From: Bacteroidales bacterium
Lineage (GTDB): Bacteria > Bacteroidota > Bacteroidia > Bacteroidales > UBA932
NCBI GenBank assembly: GCA_021443665.1
Contig: JABUTN010000007.1
Coordinates: 1 to 42,359 of the forward strand
Direction of reading: 5' to 3'
Length of the DNA stretch: 42,359 nt
The stretch's first letter is position 1. Every line of letters begins with the position of its first letter. Under the pieces are notes generated by a model, which was not told the DNA's origin, did no database searches, and saw only the letters and a program-made list of their open reading frames with translations. This document shows, piece by piece, positions 23,656 through 34,793 of the stretch. The position numbers and the translations under genes were made by a program.

Positions 23656-24456
23656 CTACATACTTGACGCCACATATGAAAGAATGTACTCGTGTCCCCT
23701 GCTGTAGAGAATCATTTTCGAGATTTTGGGACAGGCATAGTCTATGCGGAAATGGACGCCCTGGGTCCTGCCCGCCTCTCCGAAAACCGCATTGTCCGCA
23801 AGGTTCATAACCATAAAGCCCCCATAGAGATAATATTTGTCGGTGGTGGACATCGGAATCCACTCATTTTCCGCCACTTCCTCATATATTATCACCGTTC
23901 CGCTGCTGTTGAAGCTGAAGCGGTAGTTTTCATCCATCTCCTCCAGGTCCCTGAAATTGAGCTGCCAGACACCGAGTATGGAATCCGTCTTGGAGTAGGT
24001 GGAGGGGAGCCTGCGCTGGCTGCGGAGTTTGAACACATCCTCAACCTCTATCTCGTTGATGAGGTATTTCTTGGTCCTGAGCACCACGAGGGAGTCCTGG
24101 CTGGTGGCAAAATCATATTCCTGCTCCGTGTAAACCTGGCTGACTATGCCGTCGACGCCGCTTACGGTGCCGTTGATCTTCACGTCACAACAGTAGATTT
24201 CGTAATAGACCTTGTTGCTGCCCCACACTTCATCCCCGTTTTCCCTGCTCAGAAGGCTCCACATCTCAAGGCCGTTGGAATTGTCGTAGGTATGCACTTC
24301 CCATTCTTCCATCGGAAGCTCCTCGTCATCATATTTGTCAACCACCCATGTTCCCTTCATGTTTTCCCTGTTGTAGGAGGGACCGTGTTCGTTGCAGGAC
24401 ACGGCAATGGCTGCTGAAAGGCCTAAGAGGATGAGTATGCGTGAGCCCCTGCCCAT
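23656..24456 (-). CDS. Hypothetical lipoprotein, two lipocalin-like halves
   Basis: Lipobox AIAVSC; MKGTWVVDKYDDEELP... and later ILGVWQLNFRDLEEMDENYRFSFNSSGTVIIYE look like two copies of a lipocalin-like start. Confidence 0.6.
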   Translation of the reverse strand: MGRGSRILILLGLSAAIAVSCNEHGPSYNRENMKGTWVVDKYDDEELPMEEWEVHTYDNSNGLEMWSLLSRENGDEVWGSNKVYYEIYCCDVKINGTVSGVDGIVSQVYTEQEYDFATSQDSLVVLRTKKYLINEIEVEDVFKLRSQRRLPSTYSKTDSILGVWQLNFRDLEEMDENYRFSFNSSGTVIIYEEVAENEWIPMSTTDKYYLYGGFMVMNLADNAVFGEAGRTQGVHFRIDYACPKISKMILYSRGHEYILSYVASSM

Positions 24457-24460
24457 CAGA

Positions 24461-25207
24461 CTATTTGCCTGCTGATGATTCGAGATACTGCGCGAGAGCC
24501 TGAGACATGGAGGGTGCCGCTGCAGTGGGAGCCTCGATCTCTATGTTGAGCTTGGCGGCCTTTACCGCCTTTGCGGTAAGGGGGCCGAAAGTGGAAATGA
24601 GAAGTTTGCCCTGGGAAAAGTCGGGCTTGCTCTCCTTGAGGGAATTGAGGTCCTGGGGACTGAAGCATACAAGCATATCATACTGCTCCAGATTCAGGTC
24701 CTTCAGGTCGCTGTAAACGGTCTTGCTGAAAACCACATTTATGAATTCAAGCTTGGACTTCTTGAAAAGGTTCACCATCTCGGGCTTGGCGTTGTCAGTT
24801 GTCGCAAGGAGGAATTTCTCGGATGAATGCTTGCTGCCTATCATTGAAATCACAGAAGCGAGGGAACCGTCACCGGCGTGTATCTTGCGCTTGCGATAGA
24901 CAATGTATTTCTGCAGATAGTTGGCAACAGCCTGGGAAGTGCAGAAATAGCGCATATCGTCCGGAATGGTGACGCGGACCTGCTCACAAATGCGGAAGAA
25001 TGAGTCTATTATGCTTCGGGAGGTGAAAACTATAGCCGTATAATCCAGGATATTCACTTTTTGGAGGCGGAACTCCTTAACGGATACCGGCTCCACCTTG
25101 AAAAAGGTCTTGAAGGTGAACTCAACGCCATATTTCTTTGCAATTTCGTCATAGGGCGAACCGGCAGAAGGAGCCGGCTGACAAACAAGAATCTTCTTAA
25201 CGCTCAT
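24461..25207 (-). CDS. hemD: Uroporphyrinogen-III synthase
   Basis: KKILVCQPAPSAGSPYDEIAKKYGVEFTFKTFFKVEPV ... YTAIVFTSRSIIDSFF ... MLVCFSPQDLNSLKE ... ISTFGPLTAKAVKAAKLNIEIEAPTAAAPSMSQALAQYLE. ATG 25207 chosen; TATCTTTG box at 25231-25238. Confidence 0.9.
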   Translation of the reverse strand: MSVKKILVCQPAPSAGSPYDEIAKKYGVEFTFKTFFKVEPVSVKEFRLQKVNILDYTAIVFTSRSIIDSFFRICEQVRVTIPDDMRYFCTSQAVANYLQKYIVYRKRKIHAGDGSLASVISMIGSKHSSEKFLLATTDNAKPEMVNLFKKSKLEFINVVFSKTVYSDLKDLNLEQYDMLVCFSPQDLNSLKESKPDFSQGKLLISTFGPLTAKAVKAAKLNIEIEAPTAAAPSMSQALAQYLESSAGK

Positions 25208-25244
25208 TTTTACCAAAATTGTTCGGGGCGCAAAGATAGGTCTT

Positions 25245-25290
25245 TTTTTATTAAAAAGAAAATGCGCTTCGGGATTGAACCGGAGCGCAT
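25245..25290 (-). terminator. Rho-independent terminator downstream of groL
   Basis: ATGCGCTTCGG-gattgaa-CCGGAGCGCAT, 11-bp stem (one G-T), followed on the minus strand by TTTTCTTTTTAAT. Confidence 0.85.
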
Positions 25291-25318
25291 CTTCATCACA
25301 AACTTTGTCTGCGGCCTG

Positions 25319-26959
<1,641 letters not shown>

Positions 26960-26967
26960 TTAAATGA

Positions 26968-27237
26968 TTAGAGGGTTGCAAGCACGTCACTCTGACGCAT
27001 CATAAGATATTTGACACCGTCAAGTTCTATCTCTGTGCCTGAATATTTGCCGTAAAGCACTGTGTCGCCCACTTTGAGTTCCATAGGCTCGTCTTTCTTG
27101 CCGTTTCCAACGGCGACGATTTTGCCCTGCTGGGGTTTTTCTTTTGCTGTGTCGGGAATGAAAAGTCCCGCTGCTGTCTTGGTCTCAGCCTCTTTGGGCT
27201 CAACCAGTACTCTGTCTGCTAAAGGTTTGATCTTCAT
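26968..27237 (-). CDS. groS: Co-chaperonin GroES
   Basis: [46 protein letters not shown]. Confidence 0.98.
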   Translation of the reverse strand: MKIKPLADRVLVEPKEAETKTAAGLFIPDTAKEKPQQGKIVAVGNGKKDEPMELKVGDTVLYGKYSGTEIELDGVKYLMMRQSDVLATL

Positions 27238-27320
27238 ACTTTATATTTTTTGTTGTTTTGTTTTTCTGTGTCGCCGAGGATAGCGCAAAGGCTGTGCCAT
27301 TGATGTATTGTGACATTTTG

Positions 27321-30260
27321 TCACGGCAAGGATATGCTGAAGACAAAATCCACCCAGTTCACCTTGTCAGTATGAGGCTGGAGACCGGTGCGGCTGTAGC
27401 GGATTCCGGCCGTAATGGGGATTACGTATCTGAACAGGTTGAAGTCTATGGAAAATTCAAATCCGTATGACAGCATATCCACAGTCTTGTACATATAGTT
27501 TCGGGCATAGTCCACAAAAGGTATCAGACGCGCTCTCTTCAAGTATAGGAAATAGGGAATCGCCACGTCTCCAAGCCAGATGGGTATGGCATAATCGGCC
27601 GAAACTTTGAAATACTGGAAGCCCGGCCTTTGCTGCGGAAGCATCACATAGCCTCTGGGCAGGGAGGCCGCTGAACTCAGGAAATAGGAATCAGACCATT
27701 CCCTCTGGTACTGGGCCCTGAGCAGCAAGCCCTGACGGCGCAGGATTCCGGGCAGATAGCCGTAAACCTGGGCGAACACCTGGCTTCCGAAGAGCCTTCC
27801 CGGGGCGTATGCCCCCCTTACTGCCATACCAAGACCCCAGCGCGGGAAAAGCTGCCCCTTTGCAACGGGACGCCCCATATAGTATTGCAGGGAAGCCACC
27901 ATTTCGTGGCGCTGTATGAACTCGCCGGCTACCGGATCGAAATAGCGGTCGTTGCTGAAATGGTAGCCGAAGGCCGGAGTGAGCGTTTTGCTTGTGCCTC
28001 CACGGTAAAAGGAGATGGGCCGCGAGAGCGTGAGCGTAAGGTCCGAATTCACCACACCCTTGGTGACTGACCCGTATGGGAGTTCCCTGCGGTCGTCGCT
28101 GAGCCTGAAATAATCATACGAACTTTTCGCATTCAGGTCGTAGGCGGCGTGCAGGTCCACGCCCAGGACATTCCAGTTGAGGTCGAAATGCCCCGCGTGA
28201 TAGCCTCCGGGGTGGCCCGATTCCCAACTCTTGTGCCAGGCATATCCTGCCATAAAGGAAACCGTTTCCATTGTGTTCTGCGAATACACGACCACGCCGG
28301 GAGCGGCTATGGACTCGATTGAGGAGAAGTTCCCGTTCATCACCTCCGCCACATTGAAATAAACCGGCGCCCAGGTGTGGATATTGAAGGCCCCGAGAAA
28401 CTTGCTGTACCTGCCGCTCCTGTACGAAGACACATCCACCGTGTCATTTTGCGACAATTCCGGCAGTTTTGAGGAAAATCTGCGCTGGCTGTCCAACATT
28501 TCCATCACGGGCCACTTGTAGGGCTTGTCAAAGTGTGCTGGCATCCAGCGAAGGGATTCCACCGCGGATTTTGCCACCCGGAAGCCCATTTTGTCATACT
28601 CGCAGTAATACAGCGTGCCGTTTTCGTCAAAAGAGGGGTCCGTCACCCCAAAGGCGGAGTTTGTCATAGAGAGCAGCACATTGGTTTCGGGATAGTAGCG
28701 GTAAATGTTCTCCACCCCGTCAAGGTCGCTCACGAAGTAAAGGCTCTCCTCGTCCGCGTCAAAGTTTTCTATGCTCTGGTGCTGCGGGGCCACCACCGGC
28801 TCCCATTTCGGGCCGGAGGCATCAAGTCTGTAGATGCCCAGACCTTCCGGATTCACGATTGTATTGTAAATTTCTCCCTTATAGTATGCCGTCTGGACTA
28901 TCTGCCAGCCCTTGGGGGCCTCAATGCGGGAAACCGGCTTGCCTTTTTTGCCGTCCAGGAATACCAGGAAAGTGTTGCCGTCAATGGAGTATTCGGCCAC
29001 GGCTATGGTGTCGGCCGTGGGGGAAAAGGTAGGATTGAAATAGCGCGTGTTCCCGCCGAAACTGCGGATGCGGCCCGTTTTCAAGTCCATTTTCCTGACA
29101 ATGGAACGGTCCCTCTGGATTTTCTGGTATCCGTCCAATTCAGACCACACAATCTGTCCGCTCTCCTGATGGTAGGACAGGCTGCTGGTGACAGAGCCGA
29201 AGAAATGCACGAATCTTTCCCTTGACAGGCTGTCTATGGCCACCATATCGTAAGCGTGCTGGATGCCCGATTTAATGGCCAATACCTTGCCGTGGTATTT
29301 CGAGTCCGGGTTGTTGATGTAAATGGGATTATGATATTCCGTATAGAGATTCTCCTTGCGGGACAAAACGGTGTCGGGCTTGAGCGGCTCCCCTCTTTCC
29401 TCAAGGTCCTTCTTCCAGACCTCTGTCCACATCTGATTGGCGTAGTCAAGCATTCTCGACCTTGAAGGGGTGCCTGTCAGTTCCTTTTTCTTTCCTATGG
29501 TCACGGGACAATACACCTGGGTTCCAGACCATTTGAAGGTCTTGCCCGTATGAAAATAGTCCATCGACATTTTGCGGTTGGCTGACATCATGAAATAGCC
29601 GAATTCGTATGCGTTGGGGGCCTTGCGGTAGAAGGACCCCTGACGCATCCTCTCCCAAATGGGATATTCCCCCGTCAGAAACAGGGAGCGGGTATAGCGC
29701 ATCAGCGCGGCGCTGCGGCCGCGTCCTCCAAGCGTGAGTTCGCTTTCGGCAAACACGGCATCCCCCTCCATAATGAAATCCGCCCCGAAAATTCCCATAA
29801 TGAGTCCGGGTGCGGCCTGTCCGATGATATATGATGCGACCCCGGGAAATCCCTTGGTGAAATGCTCGCACTGTCCCACGTGGCGGCTCTCGTGTATGGC
29901 CAGATCCCAGGCCCAGGGCACTGAATTGGAGCCGTAAGCGTCCGGAGTGGGATAAAGCACCATCCTTTTGGGAGCCCACACCACCATACCGTTGCTGACG
30001 GTTTCGTAGGGCTGGAGTATGACATCTATCCTTTTGGGGTCTATCTTCAAGGCTTCCATCACCCAGGGACGCACTGTCTCAAGATTGCGCAGATATACCC
30101 TCGCCAAAGAATCTGTCTCTGTGGGATAAATGAGGTTATAGTGGTCTGTCTTTATGTGGCTCCATTTCTTCAGGCTTGGAGACGTGCCAGCCGAATAAAA
30201 CTGCGCCGAAATTCCGAGAGCCGGCAGTAAGCAGATGAATATCAACGCAATTCTTCTCAT
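27321..30260 (-). CDS. Putative outer-membrane protein: HExxH metallopeptidase-like domain, beta-propeller, C-terminal beta-barrel
   Basis: Signal peptide MRRIALIFICLLPALGISAQ; AWDLAIHESRHVGQ (HExxH) then FIMEGDAVFAESE; propeller-like repeats (TRYFNPTFSPTADTIAVAEYSIDGNTFLVFLDG; NFDADEESLYFVSDLDGVENIYRYYPETN); C-terminus rich in amphipathic strands ending VNWVDFVFSISLP. Confidence 0.72.
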   Translation of the reverse strand: MRRIALIFICLLPALGISAQFYSAGTSPSLKKWSHIKTDHYNLIYPTETDSLARVYLRNLETVRPWVMEALKIDPKRIDVILQPYETVSNGMVVWAPKRMVLYPTPDAYGSNSVPWAWDLAIHESRHVGQCEHFTKGFPGVASYIIGQAAPGLIMGIFGADFIMEGDAVFAESELTLGGRGRSAALMRYTRSLFLTGEYPIWERMRQGSFYRKAPNAYEFGYFMMSANRKMSMDYFHTGKTFKWSGTQVYCPVTIGKKKELTGTPSRSRMLDYANQMWTEVWKKDLEERGEPLKPDTVLSRKENLYTEYHNPIYINNPDSKYHGKVLAIKSGIQHAYDMVAIDSLSRERFVHFFGSVTSSLSYHQESGQIVWSELDGYQKIQRDRSIVRKMDLKTGRIRSFGGNTRYFNPTFSPTADTIAVAEYSIDGNTFLVFLDGKKGKPVSRIEAPKGWQIVQTAYYKGEIYNTIVNPEGLGIYRLDASGPKWEPVVAPQHQSIENFDADEESLYFVSDLDGVENIYRYYPETNVLLSMTNSAFGVTDPSFDENGTLYYCEYDKMGFRVAKSAVESLRWMPAHFDKPYKWPVMEMLDSQRRFSSKLPELSQNDTVDVSSYRSGRYSKFLGAFNIHTWAPVYFNVAEVMNGNFSSIESIAAPGVVVYSQNTMETVSFMAGYAWHKSWESGHPGGYHAGHFDLNWNVLGVDLHAAYDLNAKSSYDYFRLSDDRRELPYGSVTKGVVNSDLTLTLSRPISFYRGGTSKTLTPAFGYHFSNDRYFDPVAGEFIQRHEMVASLQYYMGRPVAKGQLFPRWGLGMAVRGAYAPGRLFGSQVFAQVYGYLPGILRRQGLLLRAQYQREWSDSYFLSSAASLPRGYVMLPQQRPGFQYFKVSADYAIPIWLGDVAIPYFLYLKRARLIPFVDYARNYMYKTVDMLSYGFEFSIDFNLFRYVIPITAGIRYSRTGLQPHTDKVNWVDFVFSISLP

Positions 30261-30276
30261 TTTTTAAAAATCTTGG

Positions 30277-30284
30277 CAAAGATA
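30277..30284 (-). promoter_or_regulatory. Bacteroidota -7 box (TATCTTTG) for the HExxH/propeller gene
   Basis: CAAAGATA on + strand, 16 bp upstream of the ATG at 30260. Confidence 0.6.
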
Positions 30285-30296
30285 TAATAAAAATAG

Positions 30297-30304
30297 TACC
30301 TTTG
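30297..30304 (+). promoter_or_regulatory. Bacteroidota -7 box (TACCTTTG) for tRNA-Gln
   Basis: TACCTTTG 10 nt upstream of the mature tRNA 5' end. Confidence 0.65.
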
Positions 30305-30314
30305 CGCCCGGAAT

Positions 30315-30385
30315 TGACCAATGGTGTAATGGCAGCACTAGAGATTTTGGTTCTCTCAGTCCAGGTTCGAATCCTGGTTGGTCAA
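30315..30385 (+). tRNA. tRNA-Gln(TTG), CCA not encoded
   Basis: Acceptor TGACCAA/TTGGTCA, anticodon arm AGAGA-TTTTGGT-TCTCT, T arm CCAGGTTCGAATCCTGG. Confidence 0.95.
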
Positions 30386-30389
30386 CAAA

Positions 30390-31361
30390 ATGGAAAGGCA
30401 TATCGAAAAAGCGGTAATTTGCACTCTGCTCTGCGGGTGCATTTTTAGTTTTATCAGTTGTGGATCCCGCAGCAGACAGACAAAATCTGCAGCGCAGGAT
30501 TTCCCTTTCATCAAGGTACCTGCGATGATGACGGAGCCGGGGCAGATTGCCGAGTATATGGCCGGAAGATTTTGGGCCCCATACTGCGACTCAGCGGCCG
30601 TATGGACCAGGGACACCCTCTATGTGGGCGGTATCTGGAGGGATGATTTTGTGGCGGCCTACCGGCAGTGGGCGACTTTGCTCTGGATGCTGAACCCTCT
30701 GATTGCCCAAAAATCCGTGGAACAGAATCTCAGGTATTTTCAGGCACTGCACGACTCTATTCCCGATACCGGAGCCTATCCCCTGTTCCTTGATTTGTGT
30801 GAAGAATACTTCTACGGTGTCAATTCCACTTTCCGCAACGAGCAGCTGTATCTTCCCGTGGTGAGGCTGAGAGTGAAGGAAATGCGCAAGGATTCCGTCC
30901 TGCACGACAAGTACGCCAAACAGCTCGAGTGCTGCTCCCTCAACCAGATCGGAACCGTGGCTTCTGATTTCGATTTCACGGACAAAAGGGGCAGGAGAGG
31001 CAGTCTGCACAAAATCCGGGCTCCTTACACCCTTCTGTTCTTCTCCAATCCCGGTTGCAATGCCTGCAAACAGATTATAGACAAACTGAACGCCAGCCAG
31101 AAAGTGGCCGAGCTGACCGGCAAGGGCCGGCTTGCCGTGCTCAATGTGTATATAGACGAGAATCCGGATGAATGGTACAAATATATGCCCATTTACCCGG
31201 ATTCGTGGACCAACGCCTATGACGAGGACCTGGAAATCAGAACCAACACTCTCTACGATGTGCGTGCCATTCCCTCCCTCTATCTTCTGGATGCCGACAA
31301 GAAGGTCATTTTCAAGGACCTTCCGGACAACAGACTCATAGATCTGCTGGAAATGCTCTGA
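30390..31361 (+). CDS. Thioredoxin-fold lipoprotein with DUF5106-like N-terminal domain
   Basis: Lipobox SFISC; FFSNPGCNACKQIID (CxxC) and VRAIPSLYLLDADKKVIFKD cis-Pro loop. ORF-track start at 30378 lies inside the tRNA; ATG 30390 preferred. Confidence 0.82.
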   Translation: MERHIEKAVICTLLCGCIFSFISCGSRSRQTKSAAQDFPFIKVPAMMTEPGQIAEYMAGRFWAPYCDSAAVWTRDTLYVGGIWRDDFVAAYRQWATLLWMLNPLIAQKSVEQNLRYFQALHDSIPDTGAYPLFLDLCEEYFYGVNSTFRNEQLYLPVVRLRVKEMRKDSVLHDKYAKQLECCSLNQIGTVASDFDFTDKRGRRGSLHKIRAPYTLLFFSNPGCNACKQIIDKLNASQKVAELTGKGRLAVLNVYIDENPDEWYKYMPIYPDSWTNAYDEDLEIRTNTLYDVRAIPSLYLLDADKKVIFKDLPDNRLIDLLEML

Positions 31362-31739
31362 TTACTTGCAGATGGCCTGATATGCGGCGGAGTCAAGAAG
31401 GGTGTCGATTTCGGAAGCGTCAGAATACTTCACTTTGATCATCCAGCCTTCTCCGTAAGGATCCTTGTTGACAAGTTCGGGAGCGCCTTCGAGAGCGGCA
31501 TTGAGCTCCACAACCTCTCCGCTGAGGGGCATATAGGCTTCGGCCACGGTCTTGACGGCCTCGATGTCGCCGAATTTCTCCTCTTTGGCAAGGTTTTCCC
31601 CTTCTGTGGGGATGTCAACGAATACGATGTCTCCGAGCTCGCTCTGTGCGAAATCAGTGATACCAACTACGGCGAGTTCGCCCTCGATGCGGACCCATTC
31701 GTGGTCCTTGGTGTACTTGAGATTGTCAGGTGTGTTCAT
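31362..31739 (-). CDS. gcvH: Glycine cleavage system H protein
   Basis: [36 protein letters not shown] ... [25 protein letters not shown] lipoyl-lysine site. Confidence 0.97.
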   Translation of the reverse strand: MNTPDNLKYTKDHEWVRIEGELAVVGITDFAQSELGDIVFVDIPTEGENLAKEEKFGDIEAVKTVAEAYMPLSGEVVELNAALEGAPELVNKDPYGEGWMIKVKYSDASEIDTLLDSAAYQAICK

Positions 31740-31740
31740 T

Positions 31741-32325
31741 TTATAGAAGTTTTAGTGATTTTTTAATAATGTCTTCGATTTCAAGGGCGGGATCTGCCTT
31801 GAGTACCTGATCCACAGCCTTTTCCGATGCGGCCTTGGCAAAGCCGAGCATCACCAGCGCGGTCACCGCACTGCCGCGAGATGCGTTTGAGGCGCTGCCC
31901 GCCAGACTGATTTCCGCACCCTTCTCCTTCGATACCTTGTCCTTCAGTTCGATGATGATTTTCTGGGCGGTCTTGAGTCCTATGCCTTTCACGGCCTTGA
32001 TTTTCGCCACATCCCCGGCCACAATGGCGGCCGTGAACTCCTCGCTTGAAAGGGCGGACAGAACCAGGCGGGCAGTCCCTGCGCCCACTCCGGACACGCC
32101 TATCAGCAGTTCGAACAGCCTTCTCTCCTCCCTGTCATAAAAACCGTAAAGGGCCTCGTCATCCTCACGCAGATGGTGGTAGGCATATACCTTCACCTCT
32201 TTCATGGAACGCAGCTTGTCATAGGTCTGCAGGCTTATCAGCAGCCTCCAGCCTATGCCGGCAGCCTCCACGATTGCTTCGGTGGGAGTGATTTCCACAA
32301 GGCTTCCTTTGATATATTCGTACAT
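31741..32325 (-). CDS. ruvA: Holliday junction branch migration protein RuvA
   Basis: [30 protein letters not shown] ... [32 protein letters not shown] ... [19 protein letters not shown]. Start trimmed to ATG 32325. Confidence 0.95.
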   Translation of the reverse strand: MYEYIKGSLVEITPTEAIVEAAGIGWRLLISLQTYDKLRSMKEVKVYAYHHLREDDEALYGFYDREERRLFELLIGVSGVGAGTARLVLSALSSEEFTAAIVAGDVAKIKAVKGIGLKTAQKIIIELKDKVSKEKGAEISLAGSASNASRGSAVTALVMLGFAKAASEKAVDQVLKADPALEIEDIIKKSLKLL

Positions 32326-32381
32326 CGTGTGCAGTATTTGGTGCAAAATTAACTATTTTTGCAGACCCTTTCCAAATAGAA

Positions 32382-33611
32382 ATGACATATTTCGAAAATA
32401 TTCGCTCACAGGTCCCCGCACTTAGCGCAAAAGTGAAGGGCAAGGACCTTGTCTATTTGGACAATGCCGCCACTGCACAGCGCCCGGAGTCCGTCATCAG
32501 ACTCTTTGACCGCTGCTGCTTGGAAGCAAACGCGAATATCCACAGGGCTGTCCATACACTGAGCGCGGAGGCCACCCGGCTGTACGAGGAAGGCCGACGG
32601 GCCGTGGCTGAATTCATCAACGCGCCCTGCCGCGAATGCGTGGTCTTCACATCCGGCACAACAGCCTCCGTCAACCTCGTCGCAAACTCAATGGCCCGCG
32701 GCGGGATGCTCGGCAAAGGGGATGTTGTTCTGCTCAGCGAGGCGGAACACCACTCAAACCTTGTTCCCTGGCAGATGGCAGCCCAGTTTACCGGCGCCCG
32801 CATAGAATATGTCCCGGTGGATGATTCCGGCCGGCTTCGGATGGATGTCCTGGACGCACTTTTGGCCAAGGGCGGAGTGAAACTGCTTGCCCTTGCCCAT
32901 ATCAGCAATGTTCTCGGCATAGTCAACCCAATCGCGGAAGTGACGGCAAAGGCCCATAAGGTCGGGGCACTGGTGCTTATAGACGGAGCTCAGGGCATAG
33001 TCCACGAGAAGGTGGACGTGCAGGAAATCGACTGCGATTTTTACGTCTTTTCCGGCCATAAGGTCTATACCGTTCCAGGCACGGGAATACTGTACGGCAA
33101 GCCTGAGATTCTTGAAGCCCTGCCGCCCTTTATGGGTGGAGGCGATATGGTCGAAACGGTGAGTTACGGCGGTTTTTCGGCCACGGCCCTGCCCCTGAAG
33201 TTTGAGGCCGGCACCCCAAATTTCGCAGCCGTGGCCACATACGTCCCCGCCCTGGAGTTTGCCCGCAGCCTTGAAGGGAATCAAGTGAAGACCTATATGA
33301 AGGGAATGACGGATTACCTCTTTGACGAACTTGGAAAACTTGGAGGTTGCAGGATTTACGGCAGCAACGGGGAGGACAAGGCCCCCCTCATTTCATTTGT
33401 GACTGAAGGAGCCCACCACGCCGATATAGCCCAGCTTCTGGATGCCCAGGGAGTAGCCGTAAGATCGGGGCTGATGTGTGCCGAGCCCCTGATTACAGAG
33501 CGTTTCGGACAAAGCGGCATGCTCCGTGTGTCACTTGCTCCCTACAACAATCCGGAGGAATGTCAGAAATTCATCAAGGCGCTGGAAAAGGCCCTTGCAA
33601 TGCTGAGATAA
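32382..33611 (+). CDS. sufS: Cysteine desulfurase SufS
   Basis: YLDNAATAQRP, NIHRAVHTLSAEATRLYE, FTSGTTASVNLVANS, DFYVFSGHKVYTVPGTGILYGK, AVRSGLMCAEPL. Confidence 0.97.
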   Translation: MTYFENIRSQVPALSAKVKGKDLVYLDNAATAQRPESVIRLFDRCCLEANANIHRAVHTLSAEATRLYEEGRRAVAEFINAPCRECVVFTSGTTASVNLVANSMARGGMLGKGDVVLLSEAEHHSNLVPWQMAAQFTGARIEYVPVDDSGRLRMDVLDALLAKGGVKLLALAHISNVLGIVNPIAEVTAKAHKVGALVLIDGAQGIVHEKVDVQEIDCDFYVFSGHKVYTVPGTGILYGKPEILEALPPFMGGGDMVETVSYGGFSATALPLKFEAGTPNFAAVATYVPALEFARSLEGNQVKTYMKGMTDYLFDELGKLGGCRIYGSNGEDKAPLISFVTEGAHHADIAQLLDAQGVAVRSGLMCAEPLITERFGQSGMLRVSLAPYNNPEECQKFIKALEKALAMLR

Positions 33612-33614
33612 AAA

Positions 33615-34028
33615 ATGACAATAGAGGAAACAGAAAAAAAGATTGTGGATGAGTTCTCCGCCTTTGAGGACTGGATGGACAAATACGAATATCTGATTGA
33701 GTTAGGCTCCGAACTGGAAATCATCGCCCCGGAACTCAAAACCCCCGAACGCCTGATCAAGGGCTGCCAATCCCGTGTATGGCTTGGCGCGGAGAACAGG
33801 AACGGTGCCATACACCTGAGCGCAGACAGTGACGCAATCATCACAAAAGGCATTATCTCACTCCTAATCAGAGTGTTCCAAGACAGGACTCCGGAAGAGA
33901 TCCTGTCGGCAAAACTCGATTTCATCGACCAAATTGGACTGAGGCAGAACCTTTCCCCCACCCGGGCAAACGGACTTGTCTCCATGATAGAACAAATCAG
34001 GGCCTATGCCTTGTCCTGGGCAAAATAA
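33615..34028 (+). CDS. sufE: SufE-family sulfur acceptor
   Basis: KYEYLIELGSELEIIAPELKTPERLIKGCQSRVWL; follows sufS. Confidence 0.95.
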   Translation: MTIEETEKKIVDEFSAFEDWMDKYEYLIELGSELEIIAPELKTPERLIKGCQSRVWLGAENRNGAIHLSADSDAIITKGIISLLIRVFQDRTPEEILSAKLDFIDQIGLRQNLSPTRANGLVSMIEQIRAYALSWAK

Positions 34029-34032
34029 AGAT

Positions 34033-34347
34033 ATGGCAGAAAAAAGTGCAATAGAAAGGGATGTGGTAAGGGCCTTGCGACAGGTCTATGATCCCGAAAT
34101 ACCCGTGAACATCTATGATTTGGGACTGATTTACGCCATTGACATAGATGAAGACTTCAAGGCATCCATCACTATGACAATGACCGCCCCAAACTGCCCT
34201 ATGGCGGACCAGCTCGTGGAAATGGTCAATGACGCCGTGATTGACGTGCCGGGCATCACCGGATGCTCCATCAATCTTGTCTTCGAGCCCGAATGGACCA
34301 AAGACCGTATGAGCGAGGAGGCTATGCTGGAACTCGGACTGCTGTAA
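34033..34347 (+). CDS. DUF59/MIP18-family Fe-S assembly protein (SufT-like)
   Basis: VVRALRQVYDPEIPVNIYDLGLIYAIDIDEDFKASITMTMTAPNCPMADQLVEMV; follows sufSE. Confidence 0.92.
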   Translation: MAEKSAIERDVVRALRQVYDPEIPVNIYDLGLIYAIDIDEDFKASITMTMTAPNCPMADQLVEMVNDAVIDVPGITGCSINLVFEPEWTKDRMSEEAMLELGLL

Positions 34348-34793
34348 TGGACGATATTCGGACAGTCAGACTTCTGCTGGGCTCGAACCTTGGAAACAGG
34401 GAACGCGCCCTGTCCGCTGCCATCTCGCTTCTGGTAACGGAACTGGCCCCCTATCTTTGCTCCGACATCAGGGAAAGTTCCGTAATGCACACAAAAGCCG
34501 TGGGTTTCGAAAGCGAAAACGAGTTCCTGAACCAGGCTATCGCCTTCGAGTTGAGGGGAGTATCCCCAGAGCAGTTGCTCTCCGTCTGCAAATACGTGGA
34601 ACAGAAATTGGGCCGTCCGGTCCACAATGCGGAATATGATGCCGCCGGCAGACGCATCTACAGGGACCGTGTCATAGACATCGACATCCTGACCTTCGGG
34701 GACCTCACACTCGACATCCCGGAACTGACCATACCCCACAAGGGACTTGCGGACAGGGATTTCGAAAGGGTGTTGCTTGAGGAACTATCCTAA
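34347..34793 (+). CDS. folK: 2-amino-4-hydroxy-6-hydroxymethyldihydropteridine diphosphokinase
   Basis: [23 protein letters not shown] ... [10 protein letters not shown] ... [38 protein letters not shown]; taATG overlap with the upstream stop. Confidence 0.93.
   Translation: MDDIRTVRLLLGSNLGNRERALSAAISLLVTELAPYLCSDIRESSVMHTKAVGFESENEFLNQAIAFELRGVSPEQLLSVCKYVEQKLGRPVHNAEYDAAGRRIYRDRVIDIDILTFGDLTLDIPELTIPHKGLADRDFERVLLEELS

Noticed and set aside
27238-27320. CIRCE element upstream of groS
   Set aside because: No TTAGCACTC-N9-GAGTGCTAA in the groS upstream region, so no evidence for HrcA control.
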